Assembly: GCA_009760855.2 (NCBI GenBank)
Contig: WPIO01000038.1
Location: 3,248,501-3,312,500 of the forward strand
Origin: Cristatella mucedo
Taxonomy: Eukaryota > Bryozoa > Phylactolaemata > Cristatellidae
Length of the DNA: 64,000 nt
Reading direction: 5' to 3'
Under the pieces are notes generated by a model. It worked only from the letters and a program-made list of their open reading frames with translations, did not search any database and was not told the DNA's origin. Below, one piece after another: positions 1 to 9,928 of the stretch. The position numbers and the translations under genes are program-made. Position 1 is the stretch's first letter. Each line of letters begins with the position of its first letter.

Positions 1-128
1 TTGGACCTCATCTTGGCGGTATTTTTGGAGCCGTCATTTACTTGCTTTTAATCGAGGCTCACTGGCCGCCAGCTAACCAAGCTGCGCCCATCGCCGGATT
101 TGAGAATCCTCTTGCGACAGGTAGGTGA
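1..128 (+). CDS. C-terminal exon of an upstream aquaglyceroporin (partial)
   Basis: The frame starting at base 3 reads GPHLGGIFGAVIYLLLIEAH followed by WPPANQAAPIAG and ends at a TGA at 126-128. This is the sixth transmembrane helix and start of the cytosolic tail of an aquaglyceroporin. It closely matches the last exon of the complete gene at 46246-46447, which has GPVIGAIFGAALYLLLIE and then FHWPP. The pore loops and both NPA motifs must lie left of the window. A strong donor (CAG|GTAGGT) sits after base 120 in phase 1, and the downstream paralogue has a donor in the same phase at the same place. The protein may therefore end at 128 or continue into a further exon that I could not identify. 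By homology the product is a plasma-membrane channel for water and glycerol. Confidence 0.85.
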   Translation, partial: GPHLGGIFGAVIYLLLIEAHWPPANQAAPIAGFENPLATGR

Positions 129-402
129 ACTGTTCGCTTGCGTGCGCCTGCTCCGATCCGCCCTCCTCATCATCAACGCATCCAGACGTATTTCTCTTCA
201 ACGTTTCCGAAGAGCTCCGCCTCTCAGCCACAGGCAGACTTTCTCAAAGAGTGCAGAACTCGTGCCTTTGGTGGGTTTTCGCACTCGAAACGATCCAGTG
301 GAATTTAGGAAACAGGATAAACTTAGAATGAGTCAGCGATTAGTGCCACTAGGGCCATTTGTCTAAGAGAGAAGAGTCGCAGCTGCTCCTAGCTCAAACA
401 CC
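129..402. other. 3' flank or intron of the upstream aquaglyceroporin, nothing recognised
   Basis: No coding homology is visible. Short open frames here have no recognisable domains. Confidence 0.5.
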
Positions 403-537
403 ACCTTGCACGCGATGACAGTTGTTTGACGAAAGAAAGAGGCTTCGGGACAAGGGGCGTCCTTCTCGCGATAGCTTTCGCCTTCAGGTGTAACCGGCAA
501 GCACCGTCAGTGCTAACCTTTGCTTGGCTAAAACTCC
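403..537. repeat. Dispersed repeat R, copy 1
   Basis: About 135 bases match 2633-2760 with a few substitutions. Shared blocks include CACGCGATGA, GAAAGAAAGAGGCTTCG, GATAGCTTTCG and ACCGGCAAGCACCGTCAGTG. It lies just upstream of a LINE-A-type tail (565-645), so it may be the body of a LINE-A-mobilised element. The family is unknown to me. Confidence 0.7.
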
Positions 538-564
538 ACCCGCTTGCGACGGAAAATCCCTTTG

Positions 565-645
565 CAGCAAATGTTAAGTGCCTAGGAAGAGATTGAGTTC
601 TCCGAGGGCGCTTTAATCAAGTGCATTATTATCACTATTATAAAA
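565..645 (+). mobile_element. LINE-A-type 3' tail fragment
   Basis: AAGTGCCTAGGAAGAGATTG, then a GAGGGCGCTTTAATCAAGT-like block and an ATT-rich end, matches the 3' terminus of the LINE-A copies elsewhere in the window. No coding part is attached. Confidence 0.7.
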
Positions 646-887
646 CGCAATGGATATTGAGCCGTGGCATCGCATAAGTATCAGTTTATGTACTTGTCTC
701 TGTCTGCAGGAACTCAAAGCAGTCGCGGCTAGCAAGCCATCAAAGCCGTGTCAGCGGGCTGAGCGGTAGCTAAGCTGTCGAGTTTTCTGTAGTATAATTA
801 GAGCCTAAGCGGCTTTCGGCGAGCGGTCAACAGCCAACAGGCTCACTCGGACGCAACGAAGCGCAAGTTAGAATCATCACTGAGTCA

Positions 888-1105
888 AGACGGTAGTCGA
901 GCAAGTGAGTAGTGTTGAAGTAGCAGCACAAAACGGCTGGGAAGAATGGGCTGCAGTCGGCAGTGAGAGAGACTTCGCTGTATTGGAATTATGGAAGTGA
1001 AGGACACGATCAACGTAAAGCTGTTGGCGAAAGAGGCTTTCGCCAACTGCTTTCGAGCTAAAGAATGGAGAAGCTGATTTGTTGAAAAAATTTAACCTAG
1101 AGGCC
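888..1105 (-). mobile_element. Degenerate LINE-B 3' fragment
   Basis: The minus-strand translation (KAVGES.F, AAHSSQPF) and the plus-strand bases GGGCTGCAGTCGGCAGTGAG align with the C-terminal region of the LINE-B copies at 47405-47890 and 23820-24003. It is strongly diverged and therefore an old copy. Confidence 0.5.
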
Positions 1106-2078
1106 ACGAGGAGGCTGAAGTTGGTTCAGAAGTCGACCTATGATGATGGATCCGATCCTAGACTAGATGATAATGGTGTGATGATGATAGAGTGAGCTGC
1201 CCGGGGCAGTGACCTGCCCGGCGCAGTGAGCTGCGACGTAGCTGCCATTTACAAATAAGCGCCGCGAAAATATTTTCTTGATTCCGTACTATAACGCAGG
1301 TAAAATTTAGTGTAATTTGGGTGAGCGTTTTAACGGAATTTCCTCAAGTGGCCCAGCAAGCTGCCCGAATGTTTGAATTGCGGGAGACCTGCCGTTTTTT
1401 TAAATCAGCGTCGCAAAAGGCAGTTTTGATTGTACATCATGTACAGTAGTGTTTTAGGTTTACCCACCAAATTCTACGTCATTCACGTGCCGGCAAGAAC
1501 TCTTACCAAAGCCTCCATTGACCCGTCTCAATGAAAGGCCGTGCAGTTTCGAACAACGATACAGCAATATTTTAAAAAGTTCCGCCTGAATTCGATTCAA
1601 AATTAACGTTTTAATAACTTCACCATGTGACAATGCAAGATCACCGATAGATTTCGAATGTCACTTAGTTTTTTTTTTAGTGCAAATGGATCCCGGCCAA
1701 TTATTTGCTCGATGGACTTCTCGCCGGATTTTCTTGCTACTCTAAGAATTGTTCCCAACGCGCTCATTAATTATTAACAAAATCCGAACAACGAGGATTC
1801 TGACTACTTAAGTCTGAAGTTAATATATAGTCCAGATGTTTGCCTCACGCAGATATTTGATATTCCATTGCTTTACTCCCGAGTCAAGCGTATGCAAGGG
1901 AAACAGATTTGCAGTCCTTTATTCTGCTAACACACATTCATGTTTGGAATGGGTTAATTTAGCAAATACAGTATGATGAAGGTCATGCATTGCGAAAATT
2001 TCCACCTAAAAGTATAGGCTGCGAGCAGTTTTGGAATATATTGTACACAGTGCGGCAATGAGACAAACTTACTTCGGC
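1106..2078. other. Intergenic, nothing recognised
   Basis: AT-leaning sequence with no long open frame. A short ATGATG-rich patch and a duplicated GTGA(G/C)CTGC motif occur near 1190-1235. Confidence 0.5.
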
Positions 2079-2119
2079 ACTACTCTCCCTCTCTCTGCCT
2101 TTCTTTCTCTGTCTCTCTC

Positions 2120-2156
<37 letters not shown>

Positions 2157-2170
2157 GTCTCTCTCTCTCT

Positions 2171-2210
<40 letters not shown>

Positions 2211-2230
2211 CTCTCTCACACTCTCTCTCA

Positions 2231-2306
<76 letters not shown>

Positions 2307-2563
2307 CACTCTGCCTCTCTACCTCTGTCTCGCTCTCTCTCTCCATCTCCTAATCTCCCTCTCTCTCCCACTCTCTCTCTCCCTCTCCTAATCTCCCTCT
2401 CTCTCTCTCTCTCCCACTCTCTCTCTCTCTCTCTCCTACTCTCTATTTCTTTTTCCACTCTCTTTCTCTCTCTCTCTCCCCCTCTCTCTCCCAATCTCTC
2501 ACTCTCTTCTACTCTCTCTCTCATTATCTCTCCCATTCTCTCTTTCTTCTACTCTCTCTCTCT

Positions 2564-2595
<32 letters not shown>

Positions 2596-2636
2596 CACTC
2601 TCTCTCACTCCCACACACTCTCTCTCACACACTACC
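2079..2636 (+). repeat. (CT)n low-complexity block, about 560 bases
   Basis: An almost uninterrupted pyrimidine tract of CT dinucleotides with interspersed CCCACTCT, TCATTCTCT and CACACTCT variants. The long Leu-Ser open frames across it are products of the repeat, not genes. Confidence 0.98.
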
Positions 2637-2760
2637 TCGCACGCGATGATGGTTTTTTAAGAAAGAAAGAGGCTTCGAGACAAAGGGCGTCCTTGCAGCG
2701 ATAGCTTTCGCGTTCGGGTGGAACCGGCAAGCACCGTCAGTGGTAGTAGGCTGAAACTCC
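2633..2760. repeat. Dispersed repeat R, copy 2
   Basis: Matches 403-537 along its length. It sits exactly between the (CT)n block and the (GA)n block. Confidence 0.7.
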
Positions 2761-2844
2761 GCAGAGGCCGTACCATCAAGCTGTTTCGCTATCGGCACCT
2801 GACCCTACTGCCCTGCGGTTTTTCAGCTGTAAAGCTATAACCGC

Positions 2845-3036
2845 AGCACAAAGAAAGAGAAATAGAGACAGACACAGAGAAAGACACATAGAGAGACAGA
2901 GAAAGAGAGAGAGAGACAACGAGACAGAGAGACAGAGACATGAACAGAGACAGAGACAAAGACAGCAAGAGAGAGACAGACAGACAGACAGAGAGGGGGA
3001 GGAAGCGACGGAGAGAGCGACGGATACCGGGACACG

Positions 3037-3095
<59 letters not shown>

Positions 3096-3428
3096 CGAGA
3101 GAGAGAGAGAGAGGGACAGGGATAGCAAAGGGAATAGGGGCAGAGAGACAGGGACAGAGACAGACACGGACAAACACAGACATACACAGACAGACGCAGA
3201 CAGGCGCAGGCAGAAGCAGGCAGACACAGACAGACACAGACAGAAAAAGACAGACGCACACTCAGGCACAGACAGACGCACAGACGGGCTCAAACAGACA
3301 CAGACATACACACACAGTCAGCCACAGACAGGCAGACAGGCCCAGACCGATGACGGCAGACGCATGCAACCGCAGACAGAGTGAGTTATTGCGACATTGA
3401 GAGTGAGAGACAGAAAGAGAAAGAGAGT

Positions 3429-3459
<31 letters not shown>

Positions 3460-3537
3460 TGAGAGAGAGAAATAGAGGTAGAGAGACAGAGAGAGAGAGA
3501 GATAGACGGAGGCAGTGTGTGTATACGACATTGAGAG

Positions 3538-3589
<52 letters not shown>

Positions 3590-3640
3590 GAGAGTGAGAG
3601 GGAAAGAGAGAGAGAGAGAGAGAGAGCGAGATAGAGCGAG
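2845..3640 (+). repeat. (GA)n / (ACAG)n low-complexity block, about 800 bases
   Basis: A purine-rich tract. It runs from GAGACAGA variants (2845-3010), through pure GA (3040-3115), CAGACA-type repeats (3130-3380), and back to pure GA (3425-3640). Translations on either strand are repeat artefacts. It can pair with the (CT)n block at 2079-2636. Confidence 0.97.
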
Positions 3641-4440
3641 GTAAAAGAAAATGAGAGAAATTTTACCGCCGCTCTTTATGACTAATAGTTCACGTAGATT
3701 AAGTTTATCTGACCCGCTATCGCCAATTCTTTTTGCCATGGATGGGGCAAAACTGATTACTGATCAACAAGGCGTATTAGCTTAATTACCGCTGGTTTTT
3801 AATTGCTCCCGACTAAAGCCAAAAAGCAAAAACGGTTTCACTTGATGTAGAGTTTGCGATGAATTCAAGGCTTTTGCCAACCAGAAGTTGGGATTACGTA
3901 CCATCAAATGTCAACCTAAGGATGTCGAAGGAAAGTGAAGAAAGCAGGCAAGACTCCATGGCTTCCGTAGCTTACGATGAAAATTTGACCAAATTGATGA
4001 ACGCACAGTAGTTTTTTGCTGCAGGGTAATCTTACCTGCGAAGTAAGGTTGGGCCCATCACCATCTACTTCTAGGGTCAGAGAAAGTGGTCAGTTTTAGG
4101 GCAATTTTCCTAATGATAGTAAGACTATGACCGCAAAAATGGTTCAGATGTTTGTGACAGAACGTCTCATTCAGCACAATAATCCGTCTTCGGGAATTGT
4201 GTCCTGAATAAATATACAACCGGTGTAAGCTTAGCAGGACATCTGATCTTTTATCGCCTGCGTAGCTGCCACGTTGCATCGCCTCGATCTGAGGATGACT
4301 AATGGCTCATTCTCAATTATCGAACGGGCTCCGAGATTCGGTATCCGTCATACAGGTCTGCATTCATCTGCACCGCCTATGCATACGGCCTCTTTGTTAA
4401 TCCACAGTGCAGTAGCACTAAGAGCTCCCCAGATTTCATA
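3641..4440. other. Intergenic, nothing recognised
   Basis: No coding homology or repeat match was found. The longest frame (about 73 codons, minus strand, near 4058-4279) has no known motif. Confidence 0.5.
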
Positions 4441-4608
4441 GTTGATTCGGCCTAAAGGTTAATGTGCTCGCCTTAAGCGACCGAGGTAAAGGTGAATGTG
4501 TGTGACGTCTGAGGTCGTGAGCTCGAGCTGCGTAGCATAAGTGAAGCACCTGAATAGAGATTAAGTTTTTTAGGGCGCTATACAAATGAATTATATTTTT
4601 TATCATTT
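4441..4608 (+). mobile_element. SINE-B copy (degenerate)
   Basis: A tRNA-like head (GGTTAATGTGCTCGCC, then GAGGTCGTGAGCTCGAG as a box-B-like stretch) is followed by CACCTGAATAGAGATTAAGT and GGGCGCTATACAAATGAATT. The order matches the better copy at 8328-8471. Confidence 0.75.
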
Positions 4609-4764
4609 AGCTAACATCAAAACTCACAATACGCCTGGATATTAAGTTTACTTGATGCCGGTGGCATTGTCTGCACATGACAGCTGCTCGAGGGATGATC
4701 AAATGTACATGGAGCTACCGATATCTGTCGAAGTTCTCACAGAGTGCTATACAAATTATTATAT

Positions 4765-4978
4765 ACAAATCATAACTGTATTGATAGTCATTTGCCATTT
4801 ATCTCACTAAACTCAATTCCTGTAGAAAGCAGACGTTTACGTTCGTATGCGCCAAAATTTTGTGACAAGCATTCAAGCAATTCAGTTCCTAATTGCAATG
4901 AAGCTACATCATTAATTACTCAGCTGAAAACGCATCTGTTCTGCTCAGTTCTCTTTGCCCCAGTAGACTAGTCTTGTT
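4765..4978 (+). mobile_element. LINE ORF2 C-terminal fragment (third, diverged type)
   Basis: The plus frame contains RSYAPKFCDKHSSNSVP and then SLITQLKTHLFCSVLF before a stop. This has the shape of the CR1/L2 C-terminus (F..YAPK.WNSLP, then FK..LKTHLF). It differs from LINE-A and LINE-B in wording and lacks their tails. Confidence 0.5.
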
Positions 4979-6932
4979 TGCAAGACGGTTTGTTTGTCGT
5001 GCTCACCTGTGCCCGATTTAGTGCACATTACAAAAGGCCGGAGGCCAGAGGTCCCTCAGATCGGTTGCATTAGGTGTGTGTTTTCTCGCGTACATTTACA
5101 TTTTGGCTTAGGCTTGAGGCGTGTTTGCCTTTGTTAGCTTGTCTAAGTATGGCTCCCGCTGCATGTCATAAGTTCTTAGTTTTTATTCTCATAAAGTGGA
5201 TTTTTAAGTGCGTGAATACATATTTAGTTCTCTCTCTCGCTGGTACATTGACGACCTATTAGTATTAATGTATCTATGTGATATGCACGTGCTCGATTGT
5301 ATTGTTCATTGTCCGAGACAGTTTTACATTTATGCCAAACTATAAAGCGATGGCTTCACCTCATATAAGGATTATTGCTTTCCCCTTAATAGGTAGATAA
5401 TTTTCCTAGATTAGATTACGTTTTTTAATAGTGTTCGGAAGTTGACAGGCGTAAAAATATTTTTCTTCGAAAGGGTCTGTATAAGATGTCTTTCACAGCA
5501 TAATTAAATAGCACAACACTAGCTTATTTGAAAAATAAGTTCGGCAAGTATTAGCTTTACCAATGTAACGGTCAGGATTCTATAGAAAACTGCGAAGGAC
5601 ATGACTCTTTTGTCACATAAAAACGCTCTTAGCTATGCACGCTGCCTGCTCCCTAGTTGAACGCCGAACAATACGTCGAATTTCGCATATAAAAGCAACT
5701 CATAACTTTGAATTGCAGGGTGTCTCTCTTGGCTTAGCCGTCGGGCGCCGTTGTTGTTTCGCCAATCACACTCAATCGCATCGGGCAAACATTAAGTAAC
5801 TTTTTCTAAAATGCGAACCAAAAAAACGGCAGCTTAGCGACGCCTGCTGTAGAAAAAGCAGCAGTTCAAAAGTTTGGGGAAGTTATAGGTCATTTGCATG
5901 AAAAGTTCCATGGAAAATAGCATGAAGTTGGGTGACAAAAATCAGAACAACATTTTGCTTAAGTTGGAATCAAATTCACATTTTTGTGACGGGTCCTGGA
6001 GAAATTACAGTTGCATTGCATTTATTCGTGGGATAAAGCGGAGATGGTGAATGGTAAGAGAACAGTAGATCCGTGTCCATGCAAATCAACTTTAGGAAAT
6101 ATTCAATTTTTGAAGCTGTTATGAAGTCCTTAGACGGACCAACCTGGCTGCTGAAACTGTCCTAGGACAACTTAAAATAGCGCCCTCTGAATGCCTGTTC
6201 ACTTCCGATTACGTCCGAGTAGAATTTGGTGCACGGCAAAGCATTTGACATGCGTATGGGTAGTAAAAATAGCAGAGAATAGCTCGGGATAGCCGTTAGC
6301 TTAGGTTAGCTTTAGATTGCACTTTTGAATTTTCATATTGCAACGCCAATAATGCGGATAATGACTATGGGCTCGTGCTACTATTTAGAACAGTGCTGAA
6401 TTCATCAAAGAAAGGTCTACTGGGTGCAAATATCTCTCACACGTTTTTTTTTCAACCTCTTCCAGTCTTGGGCTTACGTGCGTGGTTGATTGATGCTGAC
6501 AGATCTCTCCGTTATGATCCGTATGGTCAGCTTAAGTGATTGGGATATTCAGCTGGCAACCAGTTTGCGTTATTACTGAAAGTACTAACAATGGGTACGG
6601 ACTGTTTCGCAAAGTTGCATCCCTCCAGTGGGCTGCTAGCGCCATCAAAGATAGCGATACGGATTGGTAAATATTACCCATTGCTTGACTCCGCAAGGTT
6701 TTTTCCTACTCCGAGCGTTTGCTGCTATTTTAGCATGAATTATTGGTCATGGAAATCTGAAGCCAATGCAGCAGACTAACTAACGCTAGCATCCCTTTAC
6801 GAAACGCTTTATTTTGGGAAGTTTCGGTAAAAATTTATTTAGATACTGGAAATTTCACCCTCCATTTTATAGCTGATTTTAGCTCTTAAGTGTTTGCTTT
6901 GCTTTGTTAATAATTGAAATTTGTTCACGAAT
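4979..6932. other. Intergenic, nothing recognised
   Basis: AT-leaning sequence without a coding match. The open frames near 5074-5262 and 6540-6779 are short and show no domain. Confidence 0.5.
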
Positions 6933-7052
6933 AAGAATTAATTCATTTATATAGCGCCCTAGGAGAGCTTAATCTCTATTCCAGGGCTTTACATATGCCA
7001 CAGGACTCTAGCCTACGACCTCGATCAGACCTTAGTCGAGGCGAACATCTTG
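6933..7052 (-). mobile_element. SINE-B copy
   Basis: Read on the minus strand it has the SINE-B order of partial tRNA head, GGCATATGTAAAGCCC, GGAATAGAGATTAAGCTCTC and GGGCGCTATATAAATGAATT. The 5' part of the head is lost. Confidence 0.75.
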
Positions 7053-7462
7053 ATTTTACACTGTTGCATACACGTACCGAGACCACCCCGGTGCATTTTA
7101 GCAAGTGTTTGCCATGGTAGTGTGAAATCCCTGCTGCTATGGCTACCTTCCATCCACACTGTGTATCCAAACAATGCATGAAGGTCAAGGCAGAAGACAC
7201 CAACACGCATAGCTTCGTGATCGCGCACCAATAAAACATCATCTGAGCATCTAAACCACCCCACGCTTCAAAATGTCGTTAAAAATCTGCTCGGTTGCCG
7301 AAACCATGTTCAAAGCGTAAGTTCGCGCGTCAGTTGCTAGACTCGCGGCTTTGTTGATTTACAGGCGACATTATACGGAGGCTAATAAATATAGAGATAG
7401 CACGCATCCGGTCAATATATAAGCGTCATCCCTGTAGTCTATCGCTAGCGTAAGCATGTCAG
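7053..7462. other. Intergenic, nothing recognised
   Basis: No gene or repeat match. Confidence 0.5.
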
Positions 7463-7552
7463 AATAGTAATAATAATAATGGTAATAAAACGTTTCATAG
7501 CACCCTCGGTATGCTTAACCTCTTTATAAGCATTCTACATATGCTGCAAAGG
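7463..7552 (-). mobile_element. LINE-A-type 3' tail fragment
   Basis: ATT/TAA repeats are followed by CATAGCACCCTCGGTATGCT and CATATGCTGCAAAG, a diverged minus-strand LINE-A tail. Confidence 0.55.
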
Positions 7553-7619
7553 AAGAATGCGTGATGCTGGCTATTTACGGTAACTACCGAGCGCACAACA
7601 AAGGAGCTTGTAAGAGCAA

Positions 7620-9620
7620 TGCTTGCAATACTAGCGGATCTTTAAGGCCGCCGCCGGCGCCCCTAGACGCCGAAGCCGCAACGCCGATCGCAGGCTACAG
7701 CGTTCTAACCGCACGCGGCTAATCCGAATGCGGACGAATTGCTAGGCCATCAACGAGGATGGCGCTCGCTGAAGGCAGCTGCAGCGGTAGTCGACAGCTG
7801 TCGAGCTGGTAATAAGGCACGACGCCGAATCTTCTCCATTTCACGCGCGCGTTCGCCGGCTACTTTCGGGTCACGGGTCGCCACTAGGGAAACTACGGGC
7901 TTAGATGAAATCCGCCGAAGGCCTGCATCGCGAGGTCTGCTGCGTTCGCCTATCGTCTGCAACGCCAAGGGTCACTCTCCGCTGCTGCTGAGCACGTCAC
8001 CGGCAGCGCGCTCTTCTTTCCGCCGGCGATCTCGTCGTCGTGTTTTTGCTAGGGTCGGTCGCTTTTCGAAACTCCGCTCGGCAGATGCGCCCAGTTCATG
8101 GCCTGCTAAGCGTAAGTCCAGCGGCGGTGGCGCCTCTAGGCCTTGCCCTGCGTTCTACCTCGAGAGTTTGCCTCTGCGTCCTCTACGCAGCCGCGTTCGC
8201 GAAAGCGAAACTGAAGCGCGTTCTGGCTTTCACGTGCCTGCACGCGGTCGGCGCAGCACACTGAGCCCCGCGTTTCGATACGCTTGCGCCCGTCGCCCGG
8301 TTGCTCTCGTCAGCCGTATATTGTAATTACAATAATATAATTCATTGGTATAGCGCCCCAAGAGAACTTAATCTCTATTCAGGCGCTTCACATATGCCTT
8401 GGGGCTCGAGCCCACGACCTCAGTCAGACCTTGGTCGGGGCGAGCACCTTAACCGCTAGACCAAACCAGCCTTGCCCGCGTGCGAGAATAGCTTCCGAGT
8501 AGCCCGACGCTGGCGCGGCGGCGGCCGCGGCGGCGTCGCAGCAGCCGCGCCCCCCCCCCCTCTTCCCGGGCTGCGAGCGAATGGGGGCGGGCCTTGTCGG
8601 GCAGGCTTTCGCGCGAGGTGCGGCGCCTTCGGATTAGGAGGCTAGCGCGCGCCGCTCCGCTCAAAGTCGGACGGCGGAAGCACTCGCCGCTCTCGCAGCG
8701 CTCTCGGCCTTCTTCGCCGACCATTCGCTGACCACTCTCTGGCATCGCTCGACTCGCGCAACGCTAGCTGACCAGCGCGGCGCCGCCGTCGCCGCGGCCA
8801 GCCTGACCGAGGCGTCATGCCAGCGAGCACTCAGCCGCGGGGCCTTTTAAACGATCGCTCGCGCTGGACGCCATCCGGAGAGTGGCTCCTCTGCGGCGAA
8901 ACGATGATCGGGGCACAGTTCGAGCCGCAGCGAGTTCACTCGTGGCGACGCCGCGTAACGACCGGCCATTGACTGGCGAGGCAGACGGGCGCCGCCGCCG
9001 CTCTGCCGCGCGAGTCGGTCGCCTCTCGCTCGCAGCGCGATCGACTCGCGCGGCGTGGACTGGCTGTGTTTGTATCGGCGCGCCACCCTCGCCTCGAGAT
9101 TCGGCGTGGCAGCTGCTTGAAAGCGGGCGCACTTGTGTGAGGCGAGAAATCTCTCGACATGGTTCGCTCTGCACCTTTCGATTTCCAGCGAAAACAGGCT
9201 AGCACCTGCTCGGCAGCGCTGGGTATAATGCCGGCCTCAGCCCGTAGAAGGGTACGCTGAAAAATAAAGTTCCGTCGCTCCTGCACGGCCTTGACACGTA
9301 GCAGCGCCTAGTTTGATCGCCCGAGAAATCAGAAACGCGCACGCGCCTCCGGCTTCCTCCGACAAAGCTTCGTAGCACTGCGGCTTTTGGCTTGAGCGTC
9401 ACGTGGCTGGCTGGCTCTCAGCGCTGCGATGCCGCCCGGCGTCGCAGCCACACGTTGCGGCGACACAGCGTGCGATCGCTTTATCTTTTATCTTGTCGAC
9501 TCGCAGCTGCTTCAGGTGTGGCCACCTTCACCATTTCCGGCGGATAGCGCGGCGACGATAAATAGCCGCTCATCATCTGGCTACTTTCGTAGCTCCGTCA
9601 GGCCTCCAGGCATGACTCGT
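7620..9620. promoter_or_regulatory. GC/CpG-rich island without a recognisable gene
   Basis: This 2-kb stretch is conspicuously rich in G+C and in CG dinucleotides compared with the AT-leaning flanks, for example 8500-8560 and 8740-9060. Many open frames of 60-195 codons occur on both strands. They are Arg/Ala/Ser-rich, overlap one another and show no domain, as expected when stop codons are rare in GC-rich DNA. It could be a promoter or 5' exon of an unannotated gene, or unmethylated regulatory DNA. A SINE-B copy (8328-8471) splits it. Confidence 0.45.
8328..8471 (-). mobile_element. SINE-B, best-preserved copy
   Basis: On the minus strand it begins GGCTGGTTTGGTCTAGCGGT (box-A-like), continues with AAGGTGCTCGCCCCGACC and a box-B-like GTGGGCTCGAGCC, then GCCTGAATAGAGATTAAGTT, GGGGCGCTATACCAATGAAT and a short AT tail. 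The tRNA-derived head followed by a LINE-like tail defines the family used here. Confidence 0.88.
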
Positions 9621-9648
9621 TGCGCTCGATGGCGTCTTCACCGATACT

Positions 9649-9687
9649 TGCTTGAACGGATGCCATTTTGCTTGAACGGATGCCATA
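9649..9687 (+). repeat. 20-base tandem duplication
   Basis: The unit TTGCTTGAACGGATGCCAT occurs twice in a row. Confidence 0.9.
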
Positions 9688-9887
9688 TGTCCGACTCAGC
9701 AAAAGCAGACCCATTGAAAAGGACGCTGAACTCTCGCCCATCCGCCCGCCAACCAGAAGCAGCCGCCGCCATTGCAATCGACAACACCACCCAACGACTA
9801 TTCTTTGTGTAACGCAAATGTGTTTTTTGCGTTCGTCTCCATTGCCGCTTACAGTTGGATTAAACAAGAACGAGCAGTGAAACATTA

Positions 9888-9891
<4 letters not shown>

Positions 9892-9928
<37 letters not shown>
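9892..9928 (+). repeat. (GA)n microsatellite
   Basis: Uninterrupted GA dinucleotides apart from one GGG near the end. Confidence 0.97.

Noticed and set aside
2031-3739. Long Leu/Ser-rich and Arg/Glu-rich open frames
   Set aside because: They are translations of the CT and GA repeats on both strands and have no non-repetitive content.
7739-8326. 195-codon plus-strand frame
   Set aside because: It lies in GC-rich DNA with several competing frames, is Arg/Ser/Ala-biased and has no domain or splice context.
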